Source: Zavarzinia marina
Lineage (GTDB): Bacteria; Pseudomonadota; Alphaproteobacteria; Zavarziniales; Zavarziniaceae
Reading direction: 5' to 3'
NCBI RefSeq assembly: GCF_021568905.1
Contig: NZ_JAKGSB010000001.1
Span: 1,123,639 to 1,187,638, forward strand
DNA: 64,000 nt
Shown here: one piece after another, positions 8,500-16,472 of the stretch
Layout: the number at the start of each line of letters is the position of its first letter
Position numbering within the stretch: position 1 is the stretch's first letter
The notes under the pieces: model-generated
The model's input: only the letters and a program-made list of their open reading frames with translations
Database searches by the model: none
What the model was told of the DNA's origin: nothing
Position numbers and translations under genes: made by a program

Positions 8500-9138
8500 T
8501 CAAGCGGCGGCGAAACGGGACGGTCCGTCCGGCCCGGTCGGCCGCCCATCCTCGGCGGCAAGGCCGGCGTCGACCAGCAGGCGGAGGAAACGGGCGAAAT
8601 GGCGCGCGGCCGAGGGGCGATGGGCGCCTTCCAGCCAATTCTGCTCGAGGAAGGCGAGGATCCCCGGCTGGCCCAATTCGACTTCCCACAGCACTCCGAG
8701 CAGGGAAGCCAGGGTCTCTTCCCTCTCGCGGGTGGCGAAATCGGTGCTGGCGGCGGCGTCCGCCTCGGCCACGCGGCCGGTCTCGGGCCCGGCACCCAGG
8801 CCGAAGTCTAGGGTATGGCGGCGTTCCGGCGGCGCGACCAGATAATGGGTCACTTCATGGACGATCACGCTCGCCTCCGAGCGGGCGCGGAGCACGCGAC
8901 CGTCCCAGGAGAAGGCGGCCTGGGGTTCCTCGTCCAGGGTCTCGATCCCGAAGGCATGGGCAAGGCCGACCGCCTGGGCCCGGTGTTCCGGCGTATCGAC
9001 GCCCGCGACGATCGACGCGGCACTTTCGATGATGCGCGCGAAAGCCGCGCGGGCCCAGGGCGCCTCACGCGCGAGATGGGCATCGAAGGCGGCGGCCAGC
9101 GCCGGCACCTGGCCCGGATCGACTTCGGTCAGAATCAT
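8500..9138 (-). CDS. HExxH protein resembling EF-P hydroxylase EpmC/YfcM
   Basis: 212 residues with a zincin-like motif HEVTH at 94-98 in VIVHEVTHYLVAPPERRHTLDFGLG. The order HExxH, then an Arg-Arg pair, then DFG, resembles EpmC (HExAHW...ARR..DFGYW), the iron enzyme that hydroxylates modified EF-P in enterobacteria. Similarity outside this block is weak, so a metallopeptidase-like or other oxygenase role is possible. It is the first gene of a leftward operon with telA and xpaC, divergent from the thioesterase over 96 nt. Confidence 0.55.
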   Translation of the reverse strand: MILTEVDPGQVPALAAAFDAHLAREAPWARAAFARIIESAASIVAGVDTPEHRAQAVGLAHAFGIETLDEEPQAAFSWDGRVLRARSEASVIVHEVTHYLVAPPERRHTLDFGLGAGPETGRVAEADAAASTDFATREREETLASLLGVLWEVELGQPGILAFLEQNWLEGAHRPSAARHFARFLRLLVDAGLAAEDGRPTGPDGPSRFAAA

Positions 9139-9234
9139 GCTGCGTGCTTATGCCATGGCGCCATGCAAGTGCAAGTCTGGTCGCCGTCGCAGTCGCCGCC
9201 TATCTTGTCGCGGCACAGAATGACGGGAGGAACC

Positions 9235-9660
9235 ATGGCGCTGCCGGCCCAAGCCGTAATGACCACGGAAGAAGTTCAAAGCTTTCTCGACAAGGTCTTC
9301 GAACAGGCGATGCACATCAGGATCGAGGCGATCGGCCCCGGCACCTCGCGCTGCCGCCTGCCCTTCGACGCGCGCCACTTGCGCCCGGGCGGCACCGTGT
9401 CGGGCCCGTCCATGTTCCAGCTCGCGGATTGCGCGCTCTATGCCATGATTCTCGGCACCCTCGGTCCCGTGGCGCTGGCGGTGACGACCAATCTGAACAT
9501 CAACTTCCTGCGCAAGCCCGGCCCCCGCGACCTCTTCGGCGAATGCCGGTCGCTGAAGTTCGGCAGCCGCCTGGTGGTGGGTGAAGTCGCGCTCTATTCC
9601 GACGGCGACCCCGAAATGGTCGCCCATGCGACCGGAACCTATTCGATCCCGCCGCGCTGA
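9235..9660 (+). CDS. Hotdog-fold thioesterase (PaaI-like)
   Basis: 141 residues. The conserved turn GGTVSGPSMFQLADCALYAMI (about 57-77, in two blocks) matches the PaaI-type helix that carries the catalytic acid in HGG..ALADxA proteins; here the Asp is in LADCALYA. TTNLNINFLRKPGPRDLFGE is the following strand pair. These enzymes hydrolyse acyl-CoA thioesters in the cytoplasm. GGGAGG precedes the ATG by a few bases. Substrate is unknown. Confidence 0.83.
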   Translation: MALPAQAVMTTEEVQSFLDKVFEQAMHIRIEAIGPGTSRCRLPFDARHLRPGGTVSGPSMFQLADCALYAMILGTLGPVALAVTTNLNINFLRKPGPRDLFGECRSLKFGSRLVVGEVALYSDGDPEMVAHATGTYSIPPR

Positions 9661-9668
9661 ATTCGGGA

Positions 9669-9851
9669 TCAGCGGAACAACCGCAGCAGGGCCCAGGCCC
9701 CGACCACGATACCGGCGATGACCACGATGCCCTCGGTGGTCTGGGCCTGGTCAACACCGTATTTGAAGAGGCCGTAGAAGTCCGGCACGTCGAGCGCATG
9801 GACCTGGATACGGCTGGTCAGGGCGGCAAGAAATTCAATGCTCTGCGCCAT
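9669..9851 (-). CDS. Small single-pass membrane protein, unknown
   Basis: 60 residues beginning MAQSIEFLAALTSRIQVHALDVP. The C-terminal half GIVVIAGIVVGAWALLRLF is one clear membrane helix ending in Arg. The ATG at 9851 follows GGGAGCCGACG, a good ribosome site. It converges on the thioesterase gene with 8 nt between stops. No family recognised; small size and good ribosome site are the main support. Confidence 0.5.
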   Translation of the reverse strand: MAQSIEFLAALTSRIQVHALDVPDFYGLFKYGVDQAQTTEGIVVIAGIVVGAWALLRLFR

Positions 9852-10010
9852 CGTCGGCTCCCGATTCCCGAGCACGCGGCCAAGGGTAATAGGCCCTTCC
9901 GCAATGCGCCAGCGGTTGTTCTCCCATTCGCCGAGGGCGAGGATTCCCCTGCGTCAACTTTGCTCATACCAAGGTCGAATGGCATCCAAAGAAGAATCGG
10001 CTTCATATGC

Positions 10011-10178
10011 GGGCACGCCGATGGGCGAAGCGATCTCTCCTCCGCTTGCTTAGTCGGAATGGCCGCAGCGCAACGTCTGGTGGTGCCCGCCCGGTTCAAC
10101 CACGGGTTTCCGTCAGGACGCGGCCTCACTCGATAGCCCGCCGTTCACCCTGGCCCTCGAACGGCGGGCTTTTTTTTG
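10011..10178 (+). ncRNA. Candidate structured small RNA with anti-Shine-Dalgarno hairpin loop
   Basis: No coding region on this strand explains the strong terminator at 10135-10177. Upstream of it GGGCAC (10011-10016) can pair with GTGCCC (10083-10088). Inside, GCGAAGCG (10025-10032) pairs with CGCTTGC (10043-10049) around the loop ATCTCTCCTC, which with the next base reads like an anti-Shine-Dalgarno sequence. A further CCCG/CGGG hairpin lies at 10091-10107. No convincing promoter was found; TCATAT at 10003-10008 is a weak -10 candidate. The 442-nt gap 9852-10293 holds nothing else recognisable. Confidence 0.4.
10135..10177 (+). terminator. Strong intrinsic terminator
   Basis: AGCCCGCCGTT (10135-10145) and AACGGCGGGCT (10160-10170) form an 11-bp stem with a 14-nt loop, followed by eight T residues (10170-10177). 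There is no T-run on the other side, so it works for rightward transcription only. The nearest upstream rightward gene ends at 9660 with an inverted gene between, which is why a separate small transcript is suspected. Confidence 0.88.
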
Positions 10179-10293
10179 GCGGTTATGTACTTTGCAAACT
10201 GGCCGCCCCTCGCGCCGCGCATTCCACATCCCATATATGGACTAAACCGATCCCGCCCGCCGGCGTGCCGCGCCGGTCCCTTGGAGATGCGCC

Positions 10294-10752
10294 ATGCCCG
10301 CCGCCCGTGCCGCCGACCGGCTCACCGTCTGTCCCCATTGCGCCACCGTCAACCGCCTGCCGAGCGACAGGCCGGCCGCCGAGGGCCGCTGCGGCCATTG
10401 CAAGGGCGCGCTGTTCGACGGCCATCCGGCGGATGTCGCCGGCGCCGCCTTCGAACGCCACTTGGCGCGCAGCGCCCATCCGGTGGTGGTCGACGTCTGG
10501 GCGCCCTGGTGCGGGCCGTGCCGCATGATGGCGCCGGCCTTCGAGGCGGCGGCGCGCGAACTCGAACCCGAGGTCCGCCTGATCAAGCTGAACAGCGAGG
10601 CGGAGCCGGAAATCGCCGGCCGCCTCGGCATCCGCAGCATTCCGACCATGATGATCTTCGCCGGCGGCAAGCGCGTGGCCCAGGTTTCCGGCGCCATGTC
10701 GGCCGATCAGATCGTCGCCTGGATCCGGCGCGAGGCCGCCCGCGCCGCCTGA
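10294..10752 (+). CDS. trxC: Thioredoxin 2 (zinc-binding)
   Basis: 152 residues. An N-terminal zinc ribbon has cysteines at 13, 16, 33 and 36 (CPHC, CGHC). It is followed by a thioredoxin domain with the active site WCGPC at 72-76 and the cis-Pro loop GIRSIPTMMIF. This two-part structure is specific to TrxC, a cytoplasmic disulfide reductase often linked to oxidative stress. It stands alone, convergent with nikR (14 nt between stops). Confidence 0.95.
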   Translation: MPAARAADRLTVCPHCATVNRLPSDRPAAEGRCGHCKGALFDGHPADVAGAAFERHLARSAHPVVVDVWAPWCGPCRMMAPAFEAAARELEPEVRLIKLNSEAEPEIAGRLGIRSIPTMMIFAGGKRVAQVSGAMSADQIVAWIRREAARAA

Positions 10753-10766
10753 GCCGACGGCCGCCG

Positions 10767-11222
10767 TCAGTCGTGGTGGTGCTGGGCGGGCGCCGACGCC
10801 TCCGCCTCGTCCAGGGGCACCACCACCAGGCGGCCGTGGCGCACGCCGCGCTCCGCCGTCAGGTGGTCGGCGAAATGGCGGATTTCGCCCGCCTTGCCGC
10901 GCAGCAGAGCGACCTCCAGGCATTGATCGCTGTTCAGATGGACATGGGTCGTCGCCAGCGACATGTCGTGGTGATCGTGATGGGCATGGGTCAGGCGGTT
11001 GGCGAGGTCCCGGCGGTCGTGATCGAAGACATAGACCAGGGCGGCGACGCAGGCGCGATCCCCGTCCGCCGCCGGTCCGGCCGCGCCCTCGCTGCTTTCG
11101 GCGAGGCCGGCGCGCAGGAGGTCGCGCACCGCTTCCGAGCGGGTGGCATATTGCCGCGTCGACATGAAGCGGTCGATTTCTTCGATCAGGCCGTCGTCGA
11201 GCGTGATCGTGACACGTTGCAT
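10767..11222 (-). CDS. nikR: Nickel-responsive regulator NikR
   Basis: 151 residues. The N-terminal ribbon-helix-helix begins MQRVTITLDDGLIEEID and contains RSEAVRDLLR. A C-terminal ACT-like domain follows. The four high-affinity nickel ligands of E. coli NikR (His76, His87, His89, Cys95) align with His82, His93, His95 and Cys101 in HHDHHDMSLATTHVHLNSDQC. The closing GVRHGRLVVVP is also typical. No nickel transporter or hydrogenase is in the window, so its target is elsewhere. The protein has a histidine-rich tail (QHHHD). Confidence 0.95.
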   Translation of the reverse strand: MQRVTITLDDGLIEEIDRFMSTRQYATRSEAVRDLLRAGLAESSEGAAGPAADGDRACVAALVYVFDHDRRDLANRLTHAHHDHHDMSLATTHVHLNSDQCLEVALLRGKAGEIRHFADHLTAERGVRHGRLVVVPLDEAEASAPAQHHHD

Positions 11223-11358
11223 CGGCTGCGCCTCCGGCTCTCGCCCGCGGGAACATCGGGCAGGACGACAGACTAGGGGGCCGCCGGGCCGCCGTCGAGA
11301 GACCCCATCCCGAGAGACCCTGCTTCTGGCGGCCGCCGCTTTGTGGCAGGATCGCGCC

Positions 11359-11796
11359 ATGGCCCGCCCCGTCCCCCTACCGCCTGTCGACAGGATGCGC
11401 CGCCGCCGGCGCACATGGGGCGTCGCCCTGCTGCTGTTCGGTGCCCTCGTCGCCCGGCCCGCCGCCGCCCAGTATCAGGAACGGCCGGAAGACGGCGAGG
11501 CGCGGGCGCGCTACAATCTCGAGCCGCCGGTCGACCCCCTGGCCAATCTGCGCGCCTATTGTCGCGACCGCGTGCCCAACGGGTGGTGGTGCGATGACCC
11601 GGTGCGTCTCAGCTATGGCTTCCGCCTCCTGGTGACCATTCCCGAGGGATGGCGGGGCAACCCGTCGGGTGCCATGCTGGATTTCTGCCCCCAGCGCAGC
11701 GACCCCGTGTGGAAGGATGTCCCCCGCATCGAATTCCAGTCGCGCAACGGCAAGACCAAGCACCTGGGCGCGCCGATCACCTGCTGGCCCCCGTGA
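11359..11796 (+). CDS. Secreted protein of unknown function
   Basis: 145 residues. Five arginines, then TWGVALLLFGALVARPAAAQ, form a signal peptide with cleavage near residue 37. The mature region has four cysteines (YCRDRVPNGWWCDD, FCPQRSD, ITCWPP), consistent with two disulfides in the periplasm. No family recognised. It is divergent from nikR. The start ATG at 11359 has CAGGA upstream; an internal Met at residue 13 is an alternative. Confidence 0.65.
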   Translation: MARPVPLPPVDRMRRRRRTWGVALLLFGALVARPAAAQYQERPEDGEARARYNLEPPVDPLANLRAYCRDRVPNGWWCDDPVRLSYGFRLLVTIPEGWRGNPSGAMLDFCPQRSDPVWKDVPRIEFQSRNGKTKHLGAPITCWPP

Positions 11797-11936
11797 TATG
11801 GCCCAATTCCCCGCTTTCGGGACCGATTCGGCCGCGCCGGTGCTTGACCGAATCCGTATAAGCGGGCCCACTTGGCCGAGAGCACAGGGGGTAGTCTCGG
11901 TATGATGTTTTGCGCGGCACGCAGGGGGCGTTGCCC

Positions 11937-13349
11937 ATGATCGTCTGGACCCACGGTCTGATCAATCGCCTGGTCCGGCTCGGTGATCTCGTCGCGCTGA
12001 CGGCGGCATCGGCATTCTCCTGGACCCTGGCCTGGCCCGAGCCGGTTCCCCTCAACATCCTCCAGAGCCTGTTCCTGCTCGCCCTGGTCCTGGCGCTGTT
12101 CAATCGCGCCGTCATGGAAATGAACGCCTATCGGGTGGAGCATTACCGCAACGCCGTCCGCACCATGGTGGAACCCCTGGTCGCGCTGGCGCTGTCGACA
12201 CTGGCCGCCGCCTTCCTGATCGTCATCTTCATGCCGGCGGCCTTCGCGCAGCCGGCACCGTTCCTGGCCTGGGAAATGTGGATGGCGCTGTTCCTCTTCG
12301 GCCATCGCATGATCGCCCGCGTGCTGGTCGCCCGCGCCTTTCGCAACGCCCTCCTGCGCCGCCGGGTGGCGATCATCGGTGTCATCGACCGCACCAACGA
12401 GATGGTCCAGAGCCTGATCGACCCGAGCCAGCACAATACCTACGAACTGGTCGGCATCTACGACGACCGGGGCCCCGACCGCCGGCCCGAGACGGTGGCC
12501 GGCGTCGCGGTGACGGGCACGGTGGACGACCTGCGCGAGGCGGTACGCGACGGCCGGGTCGACATGGTGGTCATCGCCCTGCCCTGGACCGCCGCGATCC
12601 GCATCCAGCAGATGCTGGAACGCCTGCAGGGCTTTTCCGCCGACGTGCTCATCCCCTTCGAAGGCGACGATTTCCGCCTGAACTTCTCGAACGTCGTGCG
12701 CGTCGCGGGCATGCCCTCCCTTCAGGTCGCGCATCGGCCGCTGAAGGGCAGCCAGGGGCTTCTCAAGATCGCCGAAGACAAGGCGGTCGCCGCCCTCGGC
12801 CTGCTGCTGGCGTCGCCCCTGCTGCTCGCGGTCGCGATCGCGATCAAGCTCGATTCGCCGGGGCCGGTGCTGTTCCGCCAGCCGCGCGTCGGCTTCAACA
12901 ACAAGAATTTCGACTGCTTCAAGTTCCGTACCATGACCGTCGATCCCAATGACGACGGCACGCGCGGCACCACGCGGGACAATCCGCGCATCACCCGCAT
13001 CGGCAAGTTCCTGCGCCGGTCCAGCATCGACGAACTGCCGCAGCTCATGAACGTGCTGCGCGGTGACATGTCGATCGTCGGCCCCCGGCCCCATGTGCCG
13101 AACATGCTGATCGGCAATCACACCTATCTCGAGGCCGTGCGCGAATACGCCTATCGCTGCCGTGTGAAGCCGGGGATTACGGGCTGGGCCCAGATCAACG
13201 GCGGGCGCGGCACCATCACCACGGTCGACAAGGCGAAGCGGGTCGTCGCCTACGACATCTTCTACATCGAGAACTGGTCGCTCTGGCTCGACATCAAGAT
13301 CATGGTGCGCACCCTGGTCGCCGGCATGTTCGGCAAGGACGCCTACTGA
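11937..13349 (+). CDS. Polyprenyl-phosphate hexose-1-phosphate transferase (WcaJ/HfsE family)
   Basis: 470 residues. About four N-terminal membrane helices (to about 110) lead into a CoA-binding-like Rossmann domain (RRVAIIGVIDRTNEMV). The C-terminal bacterial sugar transferase domain has a further membrane segment, LDSPGPVLFRQPRVG, the catalytic block FKFRTM, then RRSSIDELPQLMNVLRGDMSIVGPRP (in blocks) and VKPGITGWAQINGGRG. It transfers a sugar phosphate to undecaprenyl phosphate and so starts assembly of a polysaccharide repeat unit. ATG 11937 (AGGGGG upstream) is preferred over a TTG at 11910. It faces the leftward export operon. Confidence 0.93.
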   Translation: MIVWTHGLINRLVRLGDLVALTAASAFSWTLAWPEPVPLNILQSLFLLALVLALFNRAVMEMNAYRVEHYRNAVRTMVEPLVALALSTLAAAFLIVIFMPAAFAQPAPFLAWEMWMALFLFGHRMIARVLVARAFRNALLRRRVAIIGVIDRTNEMVQSLIDPSQHNTYELVGIYDDRGPDRRPETVAGVAVTGTVDDLREAVRDGRVDMVVIALPWTAAIRIQQMLERLQGFSADVLIPFEGDDFRLNFSNVVRVAGMPSLQVAHRPLKGSQGLLKIAEDKAVAALGLLLASPLLLAVAIAIKLDSPGPVLFRQPRVGFNNKNFDCFKFRTMTVDPNDDGTRGTTRDNPRITRIGKFLRRSSIDELPQLMNVLRGDMSIVGPRPHVPNMLIGNHTYLEAVREYAYRCRVKPGITGWAQINGGRGTITTVDKAKRVVAYDIFYIENWSLWLDIKIMVRTLVAGMFGKDAY

Positions 13350-13376
13350 CCGGGCCCATCCTGCCGCGGCCCGGGA

Positions 13377-14246
13377 TCAGGGGCGGCGCGGCAATTGGCC
13401 CTGCGGATGGACGGCGACCAGATTGCCCCAGGCGTCGGGCAGGCTGTCCACCTTGTCGAGGCGGCCATCCATGGTCCAGCGGAAGATCTCGTAACCCAGC
13501 GCGACCAGGGCGCCGAAGGCATCGTCGGTGGCATCGCCCTTGCGCTCGAGCAGGCTGGTGTTGATCTCGAACAGGACGATCGGCTTGAAGCGTTCGATGG
13601 TCTGCCGGCCGCCGGCGATCAGCATCGGCTCCGCCCCCTCGACGTCCATCTTGACGCAGGCGAGGCTCTGGAAGCCGAATTCGGCCGCCACCGCGTCGAG
13701 CGTGGTCAGCGCCACCTTCTCGCTCTCGGTGTCCGAACCGTCGGTCAGCAGGGAGAAGGCCTGGGGATCATTGCCGATCTCGATGTGGTGCAGCACCGCC
13801 TCGCCCTCGCTGTCGGAAAGCGCCTTCTTCAGCGGCCGCACCTGGGTGAATTCGGGGTTCAGCGCCAGATTGGCGGTGAGCGCGGCAAAGGCCACGGCGC
13901 CCGGCTCCACCGCGACGACGATGCCCTGCTGCCCGACCAGGGGCGCGCCGCGCAGCGTGTAGATGCCGATATTGGCGCCGGCGTCGACGAACGTGTCGCC
14001 CGGGCCGAGCAGGCGGTCGAGGAAATGGAGCTCCGGCTCCGTCCAGTCGCGCATCAGGAAGGCCGAGACCGAGGTATAGCGCAGATCCGGCGGCACCCGC
14101 AGCCGGCCGCCGCCGGGTGCGATGCGAAATACCGGGCTCTTGCGGAACAGCACGCAGAAGAACCAAACGCCGGCCCGGAACAGGGTGCCCAACGGATCGG
14201 CGCGGAACCCCGGATGGGTCAGCAGCTTCCTGATGCGACGAAGCAT
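13377..14246 (-). CDS. FkbM-family methyltransferase
   Basis: 289 residues. The SAM motif FVDAGANIGIYT is at 86-97, VVAVEPGAVAFAALTANLALN follows, and the C-terminal block VKMDVEGAEPMLIAGG is characteristic of FkbM methyltransferases. It is the last gene of the leftward polysaccharide operon, so O-methylation of a sugar or capping of the glycan is likely, by context. A hydrophobic stretch near 25-35 (GVWFFCVLF) may associate with the membrane. Confidence 0.88.
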   Translation of the reverse strand: MLRRIRKLLTHPGFRADPLGTLFRAGVWFFCVLFRKSPVFRIAPGGGRLRVPPDLRYTSVSAFLMRDWTEPELHFLDRLLGPGDTFVDAGANIGIYTLRGAPLVGQQGIVVAVEPGAVAFAALTANLALNPEFTQVRPLKKALSDSEGEAVLHHIEIGNDPQAFSLLTDGSDTESEKVALTTLDAVAAEFGFQSLACVKMDVEGAEPMLIAGGRQTIERFKPIVLFEINTSLLERKGDATDDAFGALVALGYEIFRWTMDGRLDKVDSLPDAWGNLVAVHPQGQLPRRP

Positions 14247-14274
14247 GATCTCTCCTTGCGGTCCATGGACCCGG

Positions 14275-15666
14275 TCAGGTCGGCTGCGGCACCGTCCGGC
14301 GCGCCTGATCCCGGCGCAACTGGTCCTGGCGCAGCTGGTCCTGGCGCAGCCTGTAGAGGTAGATGGACAGGGCGGTGGCCGTCGCCGGCTCGCCCGGTGT
14401 GAACATGATCGAATAGACGACGGTGATGAGGATACAGTAAAGGACCATGTCGTGGAGCGCGAGGAGCAGCGGATCGCCCGTGCCGGCGTTCTTGTGGGTC
14501 ACCCGCAGCGAGACCACGGAGGTCGCGATGATCAGCGCCGAGCCGATGGCGCCATATTCGAACAGCACGCCCGGCCAGCCCAGGTCCGCCAGATAGAAGT
14601 GCTTGTAACCGAAGAGGTCGAACATGGTCACGGTGCTGAAGCGCGTGATCGAGCCGATGCCGAAGATGAGGCGCAGGGGATCGGCGATCAGATAGTCGAC
14701 CGCGAGCGCCATGGAATTCTGCCGCACCGTCAGCGAACCGCCGAAGGTATTGGTGAAGCCCTCGGTCAGGGCGCCGGAGACGATGACGAAGACGAGGGTC
14801 GCGGCAAGCGCGAGCCCTGTGGTCCAGGCGAGGCCGCGCAACCCCTTCGGCAGGCCCCCGACCACGCCGAGCCCCATGACCAGGAAGGCGCAGCCGATCG
14901 CCGTGCGCTGCTTGAAGATCCAGACGTCGAGCAGCAGGCAGGCGAAGGCGACCCCCAGCAGCCAGCGCCGGCGCGCGTGGGCCATGGCATAGCGCACGCA
15001 GAGGAACAGGAACATGTTGCCGAAGAACATCGGCATGAAGATGCGGAATCCCCGCTCCTCGTCGAGGACGAAGAGCTTGCTCGAGATCATGTCGTTGGCG
15101 TACCAGCCGGCCGGCACCACGAGCCAGAGCAGCAGCATGATCACGAAGGTGGCGATGCCGAGACCGAAGAGCAGCCGCTCCACCGTGGCGCGCGACGGCC
15201 GCAGCAGGAGAAGCAGCGCCGAGAACGAGAAATAATAGGTCATCGGCAGGGCCTTGGCGGTGGTCGCCAGGGCATCGAACACGCCGTTGCCGAGATTGAT
15301 CATGGAGAGCAGCGGCGTCACCGCCAGCACATAGGCCAGCATGAAAAGGAACAGCGGCGTCGCCGGCAGGCGCGCCCTCGAGAGCGCGATCAGGACCAGC
15401 GGCGCGGTCAGCCCCGGCCAGCCCTTGGACAGGAAATAGAGCGGCGCCACGTCGAAGATGTAGTGGAAGGTCTGCCCGAACATGGGCAGCACCACGAGCA
15501 GCACCAGGGTCTTGCCCAGACTGTCCACCGCCGCGCGCGGGCCCTCCAGGGTCCCGGGAATCGGGATTTCGGGCGTTTCCATGTCGGGAGCGCGGGCCGG
15601 CTGTGCCCGGTGCGGCCGCAGGACGCGGCCGCGCCGATAGCCGTCCGGAACCGCGCGCTCGCTCAT
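14275..15666 (-). CDS. Wzy-like polysaccharide polymerase, polytopic membrane protein
   Basis: 463 residues with about ten hydrophobic helices and a large periplasmic loop near the middle-to-C-terminal part (ALTEGFTNTFGGSLTVRQNSM), the layout of O-antigen polymerase/ligase proteins. Primary sequence is poorly conserved in this group, so position in a Wzz/Wza/WecG operon carries much of the call. The ATG overlaps the WecG stop (ATGA). The cytoplasmic tail ends with a short arginine/glutamine repeat (RQDQL units) encoded by a 15-bp tandem repeat near 14308-14350. Confidence 0.75.
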   Translation of the reverse strand: MSERAVPDGYRRGRVLRPHRAQPARAPDMETPEIPIPGTLEGPRAAVDSLGKTLVLLVVLPMFGQTFHYIFDVAPLYFLSKGWPGLTAPLVLIALSRARLPATPLFLFMLAYVLAVTPLLSMINLGNGVFDALATTAKALPMTYYFSFSALLLLLRPSRATVERLLFGLGIATFVIMLLLWLVVPAGWYANDMISSKLFVLDEERGFRIFMPMFFGNMFLFLCVRYAMAHARRRWLLGVAFACLLLDVWIFKQRTAIGCAFLVMGLGVVGGLPKGLRGLAWTTGLALAATLVFVIVSGALTEGFTNTFGGSLTVRQNSMALAVDYLIADPLRLIFGIGSITRFSTVTMFDLFGYKHFYLADLGWPGVLFEYGAIGSALIIATSVVSLRVTHKNAGTGDPLLLALHDMVLYCILITVVYSIMFTPGEPATATALSIYLYRLRQDQLRQDQLRRDQARRTVPQPT

Positions 15667-16472
15667 GCCCCCCGGCCGGGACCGTCGAGGGCGCGCACCG
15701 CGTGGCCGCGCAGGCCCAGCCGGGTCTTCACCGCGATCCACAGCATGGGCGCCGAATCATAGAAGATGCGGCGGATCTGGCGGCGCGGGTTGATGACAAG
15801 CCGGTGCAGCCATTCGAGGGTCAGGCGCTGCATCCAGAGCGGCGCCCGGTCGACGAGGCCGGTGGCGAAGTGGAGCGAACTGCCGATGCACAGCCCGGTG
15901 CCGACCGCCCCGCCCCGCTCCAGGGTCTCGAGCGCGATCAGTTCCGACTGCGGATAGCCGCAGGCGATGAAGACGTAGCGCGCCGGATGAGCGACGATGA
16001 AGTCGACGCAGGCGGCCCGCGCGCCGGGATCCTTCAGCAGCCCCATGGGCGGCTGGAACTGATGCAGGGCGGCAAAACGGAACTGGCGGCGCAGCTCCGT
16101 GGCGAGGACGTCGTCGCCGCCGATCACCGAGATCGTGTCGTCCGCGCCGATGTGGTGTTTCAGCAGGTCGACGGTCAGATCGCTGCCGCAGGTCACCGGC
16201 ATGTCGCGGCGACCGAACAGCACGCTGCCGATCAGGCGCAGCACGCGGCTGTCGTTGGTGCGCAACCAGGCCTTCAGATGGGCCCGGCGCAGGCCCGGGA
16301 TGACACCCCGGTCCATCCAGACGACATGCTGCGCGTTGGACGTGCTGACATAGGCGAAGGGAGCGTCCGGGGCCCGCGCCACGATGGCGGCGGCGCTTGC
16401 CGCCACGTCCAGCGGCATCAGGTTCAGGCCCAGGAAGTCGTAGGTCGGATAGGGCGTCGTATCGGTCGTCAT
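15663..16472 (-). CDS. WecG/TagA/CpsF-family glycosyltransferase
   Basis: 269 residues. The family blocks are VSTSNAQHVVWMDR near 42-55, WLRTNDSRVLRLIG with the catalytic-type Asp near 69-82, and ISVIGGDDVLATEL. The C-terminal stretch ALCIGSSLHFATG in the form GLCIGSSLHFATGLVDRAPLWMQ, then LEWLHRLVINPRR, is typical. The family adds a sugar such as ManNAc to a lipid-linked intermediate. Start and stop overlap both neighbours by 4 nt, showing tight coupling in the operon. Caulobacter HfsJ belongs to the same family. Confidence 0.92.
   Translation of the reverse strand: MTTDTTPYPTYDFLGLNLMPLDVAASAAAIVARAPDAPFAYVSTSNAQHVVWMDRGVIPGLRRAHLKAWLRTNDSRVLRLIGSVLFGRRDMPVTCGSDLTVDLLKHHIGADDTISVIGGDDVLATELRRQFRFAALHQFQPPMGLLKDPGARAACVDFIVAHPARYVFIACGYPQSELIALETLERGGAVGTGLCIGSSLHFATGLVDRAPLWMQRLTLEWLHRLVINPRRQIRRIFYDSAPMLWIAVKTRLGLRGHAVRALDGPGRGA

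Noticed and set aside
10083-10115. A tRNA-like T-arm (CCCGGTTCAACCACGGG) before the terminator
   Set aside because: The stem has only four good pairs and no acceptor or anticodon arm can be built around it. Treated as part of the candidate sRNA.
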